DNA of 22,280 nucleotides from Spirochaetota bacterium (GCA_023396615.1 JAEWVM010000182.1:1-22280), one strand, 5' to 3'; counted from the first letter of the stretch, positions 1-7,963 are shown. The notes: generated from the letters alone by a model not told the origin. Made by a program: numbers and translations.

Positions 1-810
1 GCCGAAATACTGCCTGAAGACGAAACCGAGTGTAGACGCTATCAAAATCAGCACAGCCATCGTTTCAGGCTTTGCACCGTAATATTTTATGAGAAGAAGA
101 GGCGCGAAAGTCAAAAATATCTGCTTACGGGCGCCGAAGATCATGTTAAGAATATAATACAAAGTGTATTTCTTATTAAAAACGAATCTCTTTTTTTCTT
201 CATGACGCTCGTGATCCAAACGCATCCTGTAAAAGAAAAAAGAAGATATTACCGCCGCGAGAGCAGCAATTGCATAAAGCCATTTGTAAAGCAGACCTGG
301 TTCCGTAGAACGGTTAGTTGAAGCAATAATCCAGACGATAAAAGAACCGAGTATCATTGCAAGATTACGGATTCCCGAAAGCTGACCCAGTCTTTTTCCG
401 TGTTTGCCGTCTTTAGCAAGATGAAGCCCCATAGTGTTTTCGACAGGCATAAACAAATGATCAGCCATGCTCCACATAACCATCCATATCAGCATCACTG
501 ATATCGAAGGAGAAAGGAAAGAAAGCCCCATGACACCCATTGCAGAAAGTAAACCGACTGCAACAGCCCAGAATCTCATAGAAAAAGAAGCAATCATTCC
601 GGTCACTATAACAAGAATAAATCCCGGAAGCTCACGGGGAATTTCCAGAAAACCACGTTTATCAGGGGTTAACGAGAAAATATCTTCTATATAATTATTA
701 AATGTTGTAGTTAAGATACCGTTATTTATCCCTAAAAAAAGAACAGCTATCAGAAAATACTTCAGATTCGGATCTAATTGATTAATTTTAGAAATAGTCT
801 TGCGCAGCAT
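1..810 (-). CDS. MFS transporter, partial (C-terminus outside window)
   Basis: Reading the minus strand from the ATG at 810-808 gives an uninterrupted frame to base 1, so about 270 N-terminal residues are visible and the C-terminus lies beyond the left edge. The start is supported by GGAG about 7 bases upstream. The protein is strongly hydrophobic with several membrane segments: around residues 17-36, one after the conserved motif, then IWMVMWSMADHLFMPVENT and LAMILGSFIVWIIAS. The motif DKRGFLEIPRELPGF (about residues 50-64), after the first membrane segment, recalls the D-x-x-R-G-x-x-E-x-P-R-E loop of a bacterial branch of the major facilitator superfamily. It should be an inner-membrane secondary transporter; nothing identifies the substrate. 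It is divergent from the small-protein gene at 1006 across 195 bases, and I see no clear promoter of its own. Confidence 0.85.
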   Translation of the reverse strand, partial: MLRKTISKINQLDPNLKYFLIAVLFLGINNGILTTTFNNYIEDIFSLTPDKRGFLEIPRELPGFILVIVTGMIASFSMRFWAVAVGLLSAMGVMGLSFLSPSISVMLIWMVMWSMADHLFMPVENTMGLHLAKDGKHGKRLGQLSGIRNLAMILGSFIVWIIASTNRSTEPGLLYKWLYAIAALAAVISSFFFYRMRLDHERHEEKKRFVFNKKYTLYYILNMIFGARKQIFLTFAPLLLIKYYGAKPETMAVLILIASTLGFVFRQYFG

Positions 811-946
811 AATATCTCCAGGCGGCAATCTTTCATTTTTATTGTCATTTTTACATAATCTTTTTATAAAACCTCACATATATTATTGCTGTTTTTGTCA
901 TCAATTTTATGGTTAAATTCTAAATTGTACGGCAAATTATTTTTTG

Positions 947-974
947 TTGACAAAAGTTAAGTCTCAATTATAGT
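947..974 (+). promoter_or_regulatory. Sigma70-type promoter of the 87-residue protein gene
   Basis: TTGACA (947-952) and TATAGT (969-974) are separated by 16 bases. The -35 is a consensus match and the -10 differs at one base. Transcription would start near 981, giving a 25-base leader that contains the GGAGG (995-999) serving the ATG at 1006. Confidence 0.75.
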
Positions 975-1005
975 CTCAACATAGTGTGAGTATTGGAGGT
1001 TTTAG

Positions 1006-1269
1006 ATGGCAGGTTATGGTTTTAAAGATATCAGCAATATTAAAGGTCAGGAAGAAGATGTTCTGAAATACATCGTTGCCGAAGGCTGGGAAATGCTTAA
1101 GAAAGTAAACTGGGATGACAGAGATTATTGTGTTTACAATCCTAAGAAAAGAGTACAGTATCCGGTTGCAAAATCGTTTCAGACTTTTTTTGAAAATGAA
1201 GGCTGGAGAGTCGACATTCTCGAAAAAGCTTGCAATATGAAGTTTACTATTTACAAACCTACTAAGTAA
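1006..1269 (+). CDS. Small soluble protein of unknown function (87 aa)
   Basis: I do not recognise this protein family. It is 87 residues, mixed charge, with no signal peptide or membrane segment, so probably cytoplasmic. It contains three Trp in the motifs EGWEML, VNWDDRDYCVYN and EGWRVDI, plus a lysine-rich C-terminus (KFTIYKPTK). The start is well fixed: GGAGG lies six bases before the ATG, behind a near-consensus promoter. A strong intrinsic terminator follows the stop codon by a few bases. The gene is thus a compact single-gene transcription unit with every sign of high expression, which argues that it is a real, conserved small protein. It is divergent from the MFS gene and in line with, but transcriptionally separated from, the cyclase operon. 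Two Cys (in DYCVYN and KACNMK) do not form a metal-binding pattern. Confidence 0.85.
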   Translation: MAGYGFKDISNIKGQEEDVLKYIVAEGWEMLKKVNWDDRDYCVYNPKKRVQYPVAKSFQTFFENEGWRVDILEKACNMKFTIYKPTK

Positions 1270-1275
1270 TTTCCG

Positions 1276-1300
1276 GCGGGCACATGCCCGCTTTTTTTTT
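1276..1300 (+). terminator. Intrinsic terminator after the 87-residue protein gene
   Basis: A perfect GC-only stem GCGGGC (1276-1281) / GCCCGC (1286-1291) with an ACAT loop is followed by nine T (1292-1300). It begins six bases after the stop codon and separates this gene from the cyclase operon. Confidence 0.93.
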
Positions 1301-1307
1301 ATTTGTC

Positions 1308-1336
1308 TTGCAAATTTTACACATACGGTCTATACT
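1308..1336 (+). promoter_or_regulatory. Sigma70-type promoter of the cyclase operon
   Basis: TTGCAA (1308-1313), a 17-base spacer and TATACT (1331-1336) lie just downstream of the preceding terminator. The leader to the ATG at 1362 would be about 18 bases and carries GGGG (1352-1355) as a weak ribosome binding site. Confidence 0.7.
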
Positions 1337-1361
1337 CTAAAAAAAAGTATCGGGGCTTAGT

Positions 1362-3371
1362 ATGACCAAAGACAAGTTCGGTTTCTTCAAACGTCTTAAG
1401 ATTAGAACTAAATTGATAATAATCGTATCTTTAGTAATAATAACCGCTCTCACGGTTATGACCGTAATCGCGACAGTGTTTTTCAAAAATGACATGCAGC
1501 GTACGATTGAAACTAACAACAACCGGACGACATCCATAATCTCCCAAAAAGTCGAATCCGACATGTTTTCCATCGCCGACAAACTTAATTTAATGGCTTC
1601 CGCAATGAATCAGGAGTTTAAGAGCGAAGAACAGAAATATTTATTCGCAAAAAACTTTTTTACAAATGATAACACTCTTCTCTATCTAGCAATTATCCGC
1701 AAATCTGATGACAATAAACTGATTATAACAAGATCAATTGAAAACAGAGACTTCATGCAGAATAATCAGATTTCCATTGATGATTTCAACAGAATAAATC
1801 AGGAGTTTTCCGATTCCTTCTTGAGGGCTTTTTCAAATGAATTTATGGCATTTAATGTTTCAAGAGGATTCAAAAATCCTGTACTTGCAATATCTTTTCC
1901 ATTTAAAAAAAGCGACAATGGAGAAGTTGAATCAACACTTGCATGCTATATAAAACTCGAAAGATTTCTGCCTTCATTTGCTCAGACTTCAGACAGTACG
2001 ACAACATTTATGGTAAACGGAGACGGAGAAGTACTTGCACATCATGATGCAGCAATAGTACTCAACCACGGAAACTTTATAAAATCTCCGATAGTTCAGC
2101 AGATGCTCAAGAGCAAATCACCGAACAGCACCATACGTTATTCTGATTCTGATAAAAAAACTCATTTGGGTTCATTCAGCAAGATCGGATTCGGCGGAAT
2201 AGGTATAATCGCGACTATAGAGGAAAGTAAAGCTTTTGAAGGCGTTTACGCTATCCAAAGAATCAACGTTTACATACTGGGAATTACTCTTTCCGTCGCA
2301 ATTCTTTTCGTATATTTTTTCGCGAAAACATTTTCGACTCCTCTGCTAAAACTTCTGCATGCTACCAATGAAATCGAGAAGGGAAACTTCAGAGTAGAAA
2401 TCAAACCTTCTTCCGGAGATGAAATCGGTCAGTTAACCGGTTCGTTTGTTCACATGGGACTGGGACTGGAAGAACGTGAGAAAGTTAAAAACATTCTAGG
2501 GAACATGGTAGATCCGGTTGTAGTTAACGAAGCAATGAAAGATCTTGGCGCTTTAAAGCGCGGATCAGAAAAAGAAATTACAGCATTCTTTTCCGACGTC
2601 GCGAGTTTTTCAACAATCAGTGAAAAACTTCATTCAGCAGATCTCGCCTCTCTTTTGAACGAATATCTTTCTTCAATGACAATAATTCTCAAAAACTATG
2701 ACGGAGTCCTCGATAAATATATAGGTGATGCAATAGTCGGAATTTTTAATGCTCCGGTAGATGTTTCAGATCATCAGACTAAAGCCTGTCTTGCTTCCAT
2801 AGATATGATAGCAAAACTTCACGACTTGCGCGCTTTCTGGAAATCAAAAAACGCATATATTTCTGAAGCAAGAGAAATGGACATAAGAATAGGACTCAAC
2901 ACGGGACCTGCCAAAGTAGGCTTCATGGGAACAGACGCCCTCGCCTCCTACACGATGATGGGTGATACCGTCAACCTCGCAGCGCGTCTTGAAGCCGCGG
3001 GCAAAGATTACGGAACAAACATTCTCATCACAGAAATGATTAAAGATCACACAGGCGGAACATGCTTTACGCGCGAACTTGATCTTGTAAGAGTTAAGGG
3101 TAAAAATGAACCCGTAAAACTTTATGAGCTGATATGCAGAAAAACCGACGCAACTCCGAACTTAGTCGATCACGTAAAACTATACGAAGAAGGATTTAAA
3201 CTTTATCTGGCAAGGGAATGGGATTCTGCAATAGCCAAATTATCTGAAAGTGAAAAAGCTAAGGGCCGCAAAGACAAATCTGCCCGCATGCTTGCTGAAA
3301 GATGCGAGCTTTACAAGATTACTCCTCCTGATTCTGCTTGGGACGGCGTGTTCACGAGAACTCACAAATAG
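1362..3371 (+). CDS. Membrane adenylate cyclase, Cache-like sensor - HAMP - class III cyclase
   Basis: This 669-residue protein should convert ATP to cAMP in response to a periplasmic or membrane cue. A first membrane segment (about 18-41) and a second (about 302-323) enclose a roughly 260-residue extracytoplasmic region that looks like a double-Cache sensor. A HAMP linker follows (about 320-375), then a class III cyclase domain (about 400-585). Catalytic residues are intact: metal-binding D412 (FFSDV) and D456 (YIGDAIVG), adenine-selecting K452 and T531 (YTMMGDTVN), and transition-state N538 and R542. By the family rule, Lys plus Thr/Asp favours ATP over GTP. The C-terminus (about 605-669) is a TPR-like helical piece ending in PPDSAWDGV, a tail I recall from spirochaete and deltaproteobacterial cyclases. 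It is the first gene of an operon; the next start codon is 8 bases after its stop. The sensed ligand is unknown. Confidence 0.93.
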   Translation: MTKDKFGFFKRLKIRTKLIIIVSLVIITALTVMTVIATVFFKNDMQRTIETNNNRTTSIISQKVESDMFSIADKLNLMASAMNQEFKSEEQKYLFAKNFFTNDNTLLYLAIIRKSDDNKLIITRSIENRDFMQNNQISIDDFNRINQEFSDSFLRAFSNEFMAFNVSRGFKNPVLAISFPFKKSDNGEVESTLACYIKLERFLPSFAQTSDSTTTFMVNGDGEVLAHHDAAIVLNHGNFIKSPIVQQMLKSKSPNSTIRYSDSDKKTHLGSFSKIGFGGIGIIATIEESKAFEGVYAIQRINVYILGITLSVAILFVYFFAKTFSTPLLKLLHATNEIEKGNFRVEIKPSSGDEIGQLTGSFVHMGLGLEEREKVKNILGNMVDPVVVNEAMKDLGALKRGSEKEITAFFSDVASFSTISEKLHSADLASLLNEYLSSMTIILKNYDGVLDKYIGDAIVGIFNAPVDVSDHQTKACLASIDMIAKLHDLRAFWKSKNAYISEAREMDIRIGLNTGPAKVGFMGTDALASYTMMGDTVNLAARLEAAGKDYGTNILITEMIKDHTGGTCFTRELDLVRVKGKNEPVKLYELICRKTDATPNLVDHVKLYEEGFKLYLAREWDSAIAKLSESEKAKGRKDKSARMLAERCELYKITPPDSAWDGVFTRTHK

Positions 3372-3379
3372 GTAATGGT

Positions 3380-6300
3380 ATGAATTCTATTTTTTCTGAT
3401 ATTATTGCAGTCTTTTCAAGTTTTACCGCAGCTGCCGTATTCTCGGTACTTCTTTATTCAGATCTGAACAAAGATCTAAAAGCCGAAAATTCTAAACAGA
3501 TAGGTACTGTATCTTTCAAGAAAAAAAGCGCTCTCCGTAAATATTCAAAACAGGCCATTTGGTCAACCATTGATCAAAATTCACCAGTCTACAATAATGA
3601 TTCAATTAAAACCGAAGAAGGCTCAGAAGCAGTAGTTCATTTATCTGACGGAACAGATATAAACATGGACGAAAATTCGCTAATTTTATTTTCTCAGGAT
3701 AGAAATAAAATAGATATTAACTTTGAACAAGGTTCAATTTTTGCCCAAAGATCCGGAGCTTCAGCGGATACCGAGCTAAACATCAAATCAGGCAACTCCA
3801 TCATCTCAATAGAAACTGCCGATGCTCAGATTTCCAAATCGTCATCATCAGACATCAATATGTCTGTATCTTCCGGAAGTGCGAAATACATAACTCCTGG
3901 CGGAGAAGTCGCCATCGGTCAAAATCAGATGCTTATGATTACCAATAACTCAAACAATCCGCAGCTGATTGAACAGCAGATTATTTTAAAGTCTCCTGAT
4001 AATAATAAAATAATTATTTCCGATATAAACAGCTTCAATGTTACATTTTCACATTCAGAAGAAGAAAACCGGAATTCATCTATAGAAATATCTACAAAGC
4101 GCGATTTTTCCGATAATCTTAAAATATATACTAATCAGAAATCCATAAAATTGTCAGAAGGAAGATATTTCTGGAGAGTCAAAAGTAAAACCGCAAGCGG
4201 CGATATAACACTCAGCGAAACCCGCCGGCTTCTGCTTATAAAGGATACACCGGTATATCCCGCTAATCCTGCGAATAATTCTTCCATATATTTCGATTCA
4301 ACTCTTCCTTTAATAAATTTCAGATGGAGCAGAAACGAAATCGCTTCCAGTTATATTCTGGAAATAGCCGAAGATGAAACTTTTTCATCTGTAATTAAAT
4401 CAATTCAGACAGCGCAAACTCAGATCGCTCTCGATGATATTCCGGAAGGAAAATATTACTGGAGAATCAAAACTAAAATTAACATTGCTTCTCTCAGCGG
4501 TTATGAATCCAAAAGCCGCCCTGCACTTTTCAAGGTAACAAAAAAAACAGATGCTGTTCCGCCTACTCTTCAGGTTCCGGACAATGCAAAATTCGGATCT
4601 GCAACTGCCGAAAAAAACGGAATAACACTCAGCTGGAAACAGGATCCTTCAATCGCCCGTTATGATGTTGTTGTTGCATCCGATGAAGCTTTTTCTGACA
4701 TAATTTTTTCAGGCAAAACAGATACTAACTATATCAAAATAAAAGGTAATCTTAAGAAACAAACATATTACTGGAAAGTAAAAGAAGATAATCCAGATAA
4801 AGAAACAGCTTACTCCGAAATCCGCAAATTTTCTCTTATAGATGCAGAAGCGCCAAATCTTTCATTCCCGGCAAATAACACCGCAAAAGAGCTAGAAGAA
4901 ACAGAGACCGCAGCAGAAATACCTTTCGGATGGACAAATATTCCTGATGTCGTTTACAGTCTTGAGATATCAAAAGATTCACAGTTTCTGGCTGTTGTCT
5001 TCAGAAAAACTTTCAACACAAACTCAACTCCAGCTTTGAAATTGCAGCCTGGTCAGTATTTTTGGAAAGTTAAAACATATGACTCCGGACAGAATGAACT
5101 TTCAGTCACTAATGTTAACACATTCAATATCAGCAAAAAAACGAAACTGACTTCTGACTTGGTAAAAACTGACGGAAAAATCCTCGGCGGAACCGTTGCA
5201 GCAGAAACAGTTAAACCTGAAATCCCCAAAAATGAAACATCTCTTGAGATTATTACCAAGGTAAGACACGCGGATATATATATAGACGGAAAACTGGCGG
5301 GCAAACATTCAGTAAAAATCAATGCCGAACACAGCAAAAATTTAACAATTTTAATTAAAGCTTTCGGTTACGAAACATACAAACAGTCTATTTCGCTTAC
5401 AAAAGATGAAAAACGAAAACTTCAGATCAATTTGATGGAAGACTCAGCTCAATACCGTATACGATGGACCTTTGCAAGCAGTCTTAGTCAGATAATGCGT
5501 CCGCTGATAACTGAAAAATCCATAATCTCTATGTCGGAAAACAAGACTCTTTTTTCACATAATTTCAACGGCACTCTTAAATGGAAAATAAATCTTGCCG
5601 CTGTAATAAAATCGCGGCCGGTTATTTATAAAAATTCGATTTTCATTATAGATGTCAACAGCAACTTTTATTCAATTGATGCCGAAAAAGGAGAAATTCT
5701 CTGGAAAAAAGAAATTGAAGGTCCTATTCTATTTGAAACAGAGCCTCTTTTGATAGATAAATATATTTATTTTGCAACAACATACGGATACCTTTACTCT
5801 TTTAGTCATAATGGAAATCTCAACTATAGAAAAGAACTATCCGGCGGAGTATATTCTTCTCTTGCATACTATGCCAAAAAAGATTATCTGATAGCCGGCA
5901 CGGATCAATCAAAGGTATTTTTTCTGCAGAGATCAAACGGAAACCAAAAATGGATTTTCGAAACTGAAAGCAGAATTGCCAACGCCTCACCGATGATATC
6001 AGAAAATATTCTTTACATTCCGACAATCAACGGCACTTTATATGCTGTATCAATTGATGAAGAAAAGGAACTCTGGCGGTTTAAGTCAGAATCTAACATA
6101 TCAACGACTCCGCTCGTAATAGATGACATGATGTTCTTGGGCAATTCAACAGGAACATTTTATGCATTGAACCGCATTACCGGTGAAAAGATTTGGGACA
6201 AGAAATTATCTTCTTCTCAAATTTATCAGCCGTTTATGATGGATTCAAAAATGTACATTTCTGCCGGAAATAATCTTTATTCATTATCCATTCCTAAAGA

Positions 6301-6433
6301 AGGAAAAATAGCATGGACTTTCGGATTTGAAACAAGAGTCAGCACTGCTCCTTCAGCGATGGGCAACCACATATTTGTCGGACTTGCAAATGGAATTCTC
6401 TACAGTCTAAAAGAGGATATCTATAAAGATTGA
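3380..6433 (+). CDS. FecR - Y-x-W repeats - PEGA - seven-blade PQQ-like propeller membrane protein
   Basis: This 1017-residue protein starts at the ATG at 3380, where a weak AGG precedes it; a longer in-frame start at 3338 would overlap the cyclase by 34 bases and is less likely. A signal anchor (about 5-27) puts the rest outside the inner membrane. A FecR-like domain follows (about 40-185, with GSEAVVHLSDGTDINMDENS). Four Ig/FnIII-like units are each marked by a strand of the form Y-[FY]-W-[RK]-[VI]-K (near 263, 359, 463 and 560). A PEGA domain lies at about 620-690 (IYIDGKLAGKH; FGYETYKQSI). The end (about 695-1010) is a beta-propeller with seven blade motifs such as GEILWKKEI, EKELWRFKS and GEKIWDKKL. 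FecR domains usually read envelope or sigma-factor signals and PEGA domains are surface-associated, so I infer an envelope sensor or scaffold co-expressed with the cyclase. There is no PQQ enzyme evidence; the propeller is probably a binding platform. Confidence 0.87.
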   Translation: MNSIFSDIIAVFSSFTAAAVFSVLLYSDLNKDLKAENSKQIGTVSFKKKSALRKYSKQAIWSTIDQNSPVYNNDSIKTEEGSEAVVHLSDGTDINMDENSLILFSQDRNKIDINFEQGSIFAQRSGASADTELNIKSGNSIISIETADAQISKSSSSDINMSVSSGSAKYITPGGEVAIGQNQMLMITNNSNNPQLIEQQIILKSPDNNKIIISDINSFNVTFSHSEEENRNSSIEISTKRDFSDNLKIYTNQKSIKLSEGRYFWRVKSKTASGDITLSETRRLLLIKDTPVYPANPANNSSIYFDSTLPLINFRWSRNEIASSYILEIAEDETFSSVIKSIQTAQTQIALDDIPEGKYYWRIKTKINIASLSGYESKSRPALFKVTKKTDAVPPTLQVPDNAKFGSATAEKNGITLSWKQDPSIARYDVVVASDEAFSDIIFSGKTDTNYIKIKGNLKKQTYYWKVKEDNPDKETAYSEIRKFSLIDAEAPNLSFPANNTAKELEETETAAEIPFGWTNIPDVVYSLEISKDSQFLAVVFRKTFNTNSTPALKLQPGQYFWKVKTYDSGQNELSVTNVNTFNISKKTKLTSDLVKTDGKILGGTVAAETVKPEIPKNETSLEIITKVRHADIYIDGKLAGKHSVKINAEHSKNLTILIKAFGYETYKQSISLTKDEKRKLQINLMEDSAQYRIRWTFASSLSQIMRPLITEKSIISMSENKTLFSHNFNGTLKWKINLAAVIKSRPVIYKNSIFIIDVNSNFYSIDAEKGEILWKKEIEGPILFETEPLLIDKYIYFATTYGYLYSFSHNGNLNYRKELSGGVYSSLAYYAKKDYLIAGTDQSKVFFLQRSNGNQKWIFETESRIANASPMISENILYIPTINGTLYAVSIDEEKELWRFKSESNISTTPLVIDDMMFLGNSTGTFYALNRITGEKIWDKKLSSSQIYQPFMMDSKMYISAGNNLYSLSIPKEGKIAWTFGFETRVSTAPSAMGNHIFVGLANGILYSLKEDIYKD

Positions 6434-7167
6434 AAATCCAGCCACTGGCAGTTATCAAGAATTTCAGAATATCCGAAAGATGATTTATAATTCATCTTCG
6501 GATGATTTTTGATAAAGAATCCCAGATAAAGATAATCAAATCCGATTTCTCTGCACTTTTCAATCATGGAAAGAACTGCAAATATTCCAGGAGCCCTCTT
6601 GATAAAAAATGGATCATAGGCCGTATATACTGCCGACATCGACCTCTCTCCAAAATCAACAGTGCTGAAGGAAACGATTCTTCCTGATTCCGTAGTCACT
6701 TCGCATTCAGCAGAATTGCCGAAGTCTGAAAACATTTGTGAAATCATAATATCATCAATCAGAACATCATTCGAACATAAACCCGTAAAACTTTCGTCCG
6801 AATGCCTTTCTCTATAATAATCACGGTAAATAAGCTTTTTATTATCTGAAAGACTCAGTTTATGAAAAGAAACTTTCAAATCAGAATTTGAAATAATGTT
6901 TCGTCTCTGTGAACGGTTTGGAATAAATTCTTTAATTTTTATGCGGTAAGACGTACAGGCGTTACATTGATTACAAATGTTCCGATAATAAACATTATCG
7001 CATCTTCTATAGCCTGCAGACAAAATGAAATCAACAAGTTCCGGAGGCAGGCATGAACTGCAGTAAAATACTACCGATGTTGAAATTCTATCAGAAAAAT
7101 ATCCGCATGGATGAGAAACAACTTCTGCTTTAAAATATTTTTCAATATCATATATCGATTCAGCCAT
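6421..7167 (-). CDS. bpt: Aspartate/glutamate leucyltransferase (Bpt)
   Basis: Bpt transfers Leu from Leu-tRNA to N-terminal Asp or Glu of proteins, creating a primary destabilising residue for ClpS/ClpAP (N-degron pathway, cytoplasm). The N-terminal half shows the family pattern: HPCGYFSDR (C21), AGYRRCDNVYYR, then ICNQCNACTSYRI (C65, C68, C71) and FIPNRSQRRN. The C-terminal GNAT-like half shows MSAVYTAYDP, YLYLGFFI and KMNYKSSFG. The length of 248 residues fits the family. I chose the ATG at 7167 because the protein then starts with the usual short lead before the first motif and overlaps the upstream stop by only 8 bases. A TTG at 7200 would add 11 residues and a 41-base overlap. It is translated with the DUF3783-like gene upstream. 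Its last 13 bases overlap the end of the convergent propeller gene. Confidence 0.92.
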   Translation of the reverse strand: MAESIYDIEKYFKAEVVSHPCGYFSDRISTSVVFYCSSCLPPELVDFILSAGYRRCDNVYYRNICNQCNACTSYRIKIKEFIPNRSQRRNIISNSDLKVSFHKLSLSDNKKLIYRDYYRERHSDESFTGLCSNDVLIDDIMISQMFSDFGNSAECEVTTESGRIVSFSTVDFGERSMSAVYTAYDPFFIKRAPGIFAVLSMIEKCREIGFDYLYLGFFIKNHPKMNYKSSFGYSEILDNCQWLDFQSL

Positions 7168-7543
7168 CTGACACTTTCTCGAAATTTCTTTTTTCTTCAA
7201 TTAGATGTTCCATAAGATAGCTGACTTTCCATTCAATATTTGAACTTGTCAATCCGCAAAATATCGGACGTTTCAGTTTTGAAGGAAAAGATTTAATAAA
7301 TTTCATTATTGAGTCATCATCAAAACCAAGAAACATTATAAATCTGTTATTAAGTGGTTCATGAAAAGGATGTTCCGGCAATTGCAGGATATCTTTGATT
7401 GTTAGATCTTCTCTTTGCGATGCGGATAAAAATATTATCTCTGATTCATGAAAATTTTTCATCTCCCCTTTTAGCAAACCGGCTTCCGTACCGGAAAATC
7501 CGTAAAGCAATAATCCCAGCGAATTTGCATTCTCAGTATTCAT
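7160..7543 (-). CDS. DUF3783-like protein
   Basis: This 127-residue protein resembles DUF3783. It opens with a short hydrophobic strand GLLLYGFSGTEAG. The second half has IMFLGFDDDSIMKFIKSF followed by KRPIFCGLTSSNIEWKVSYL and a helical MEHLIEEKRNF tail, which matches the family's pattern of a T-x-x-N-x-x-W turn before an E-rich helix. The function of the family is not known to me. The start is firm: AGGTGAT (7544-7550) lies directly before the ATG, and a plausible promoter is 40 bases upstream. Its TGA overlaps the bpt start by 8 bases, so the two are very likely co-translated, which suggests but does not prove a link with the N-degron pathway. No signal peptide or membrane segment is seen. 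Confidence 0.72.
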   Translation of the reverse strand: MNTENANSLGLLLYGFSGTEAGLLKGEMKNFHESEIIFLSASQREDLTIKDILQLPEHPFHEPLNNRFIMFLGFDDDSIMKFIKSFPSKLKRPIFCGLTSSNIEWKVSYLMEHLIEEKRNFEKVSDG

Positions 7544-7582
7544 ATCACCTCATAATCATTTTTTTTAAAAGTTTCAGCTAAC

Positions 7583-7611
7583 AGTATTCAACGAGCCGTG
7601 AGATTAATCAA
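7583..7611 (-). promoter_or_regulatory. Putative promoter of the DUF3783-bpt operon
   Basis: On the minus strand TTGATT (7611-7606), a 17-base spacer and AATACT (7588-7583) form a fair sigma70-type promoter. Transcription would begin about 30 bases before the AGGTGAT-ATG at 7543. Confidence 0.5.
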
Positions 7612-7756
7612 CTCCGTTTTGATACAAACCGAATTCATTTTCATTAAAGGAATGATAATTATAACTGATATAATTAGCTTGTGATATACCAATAACATCG
7701 GAACCCTATTTAATTCCGAGCTATACGTTTTCGAATGCAGCATTTATAAGTCAGAA

Positions 7757-7930
7757 TTAATCAAGATAAACAGGAACATCATATTTATGTGGAAATCTGA
7801 TGTAGGTGATTATTCCATCTAATAAATATTTTTCATCATTATATTCTTTGATATTATCCCAATCTTTTGAGTAACACCGAGAATCGATACCGGCATTATA
7901 TAATGCCGGTATCGATGAAGCATCTTTATA
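7757..7930 (-). pseudogene. Start-less 57-codon open frame, possible gene remnant
   Basis: Between a TAG (7933-7931) and a TAA (7759-7757) the minus strand reads 57 codons with no usable start codon. The product looks like real protein rather than noise: it contains SKDWDNIKEYNDEKYLLDG and TYIRFPHKYDVPVYLD, rich in Tyr, Asp and Lys, with codon choice like the neighbours. I do not recognise a family. It may be the C-terminal scrap of a decayed gene, or the tail of one joined by a frameshift. The palindrome at 7883-7916 lies inside its first third, encoding IPALYNAGID. The lytic transglycosylase just upstream ends properly, so this is not an obvious extension of it. It could still be a chance open frame. 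Confidence 0.35.
7883..7916. repeat. Perfect 34-base palindrome
   Basis: The half-site ATCGATACCGGCATTAT is followed directly by its exact reverse complement, 17 + 17 bases without a mismatch. As RNA it could form a 13-base stem ATCGATACCGGCA/TGCCGGTATCGAT with a TTATATAA loop. There is no T-run after it on either strand, so it is not a standard intrinsic terminator. It lies about 50 bases past the end of the lytic transglycosylase gene and could be a 3' end stabiliser, a dispersed palindromic element or a protein-binding site. Confidence 0.85.
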
Positions 7931-7963
7931 CTAAACAGAATTCAAATAAATTTACGAATTTTC

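Larger units (their letters stand above)
7544..7963. other. 420-base intergenic region between two minus-strand genes
   Basis: No complete gene is visible in any frame. The segment holds, from right to left on the minus strand, a perfect 34-base palindrome (7883-7916) inside a start-less open frame (7757-7930), a weak 6-base inverted repeat (TCGGAA 7698-7703 / TTCCGA 7714-7719, loop 10), and the promoter and ribosome binding site of the DUF3783-like gene. The rest is AT-rich sequence without further recognisable structure. Confidence 0.6.

Noticed and set aside
467..694. Plus-strand open frame of 75 residues
   Set aside because: It is antisense to the MFS transporter frame, which runs unbroken from 810 to 1 on the minus strand with a good start and membrane pattern.
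3338..3379. Earlier in-frame start for the FecR/propeller protein
   Set aside because: It would overlap the cyclase by 34 bases and put 14 polar residues before the signal anchor. The ATG at 3380 after the cyclase stop fits better.
5053..5337. Minus-strand open frames of 94 and 68 residues within the propeller gene
   Set aside because: Both are antisense to the PEGA and linker region, overlap each other and have no start signals.
7883..7916. Palindrome as an intrinsic terminator of the transglycosylase gene
   Set aside because: No run of T follows the hairpin on the minus or plus strand, so it does not meet the standard pattern.
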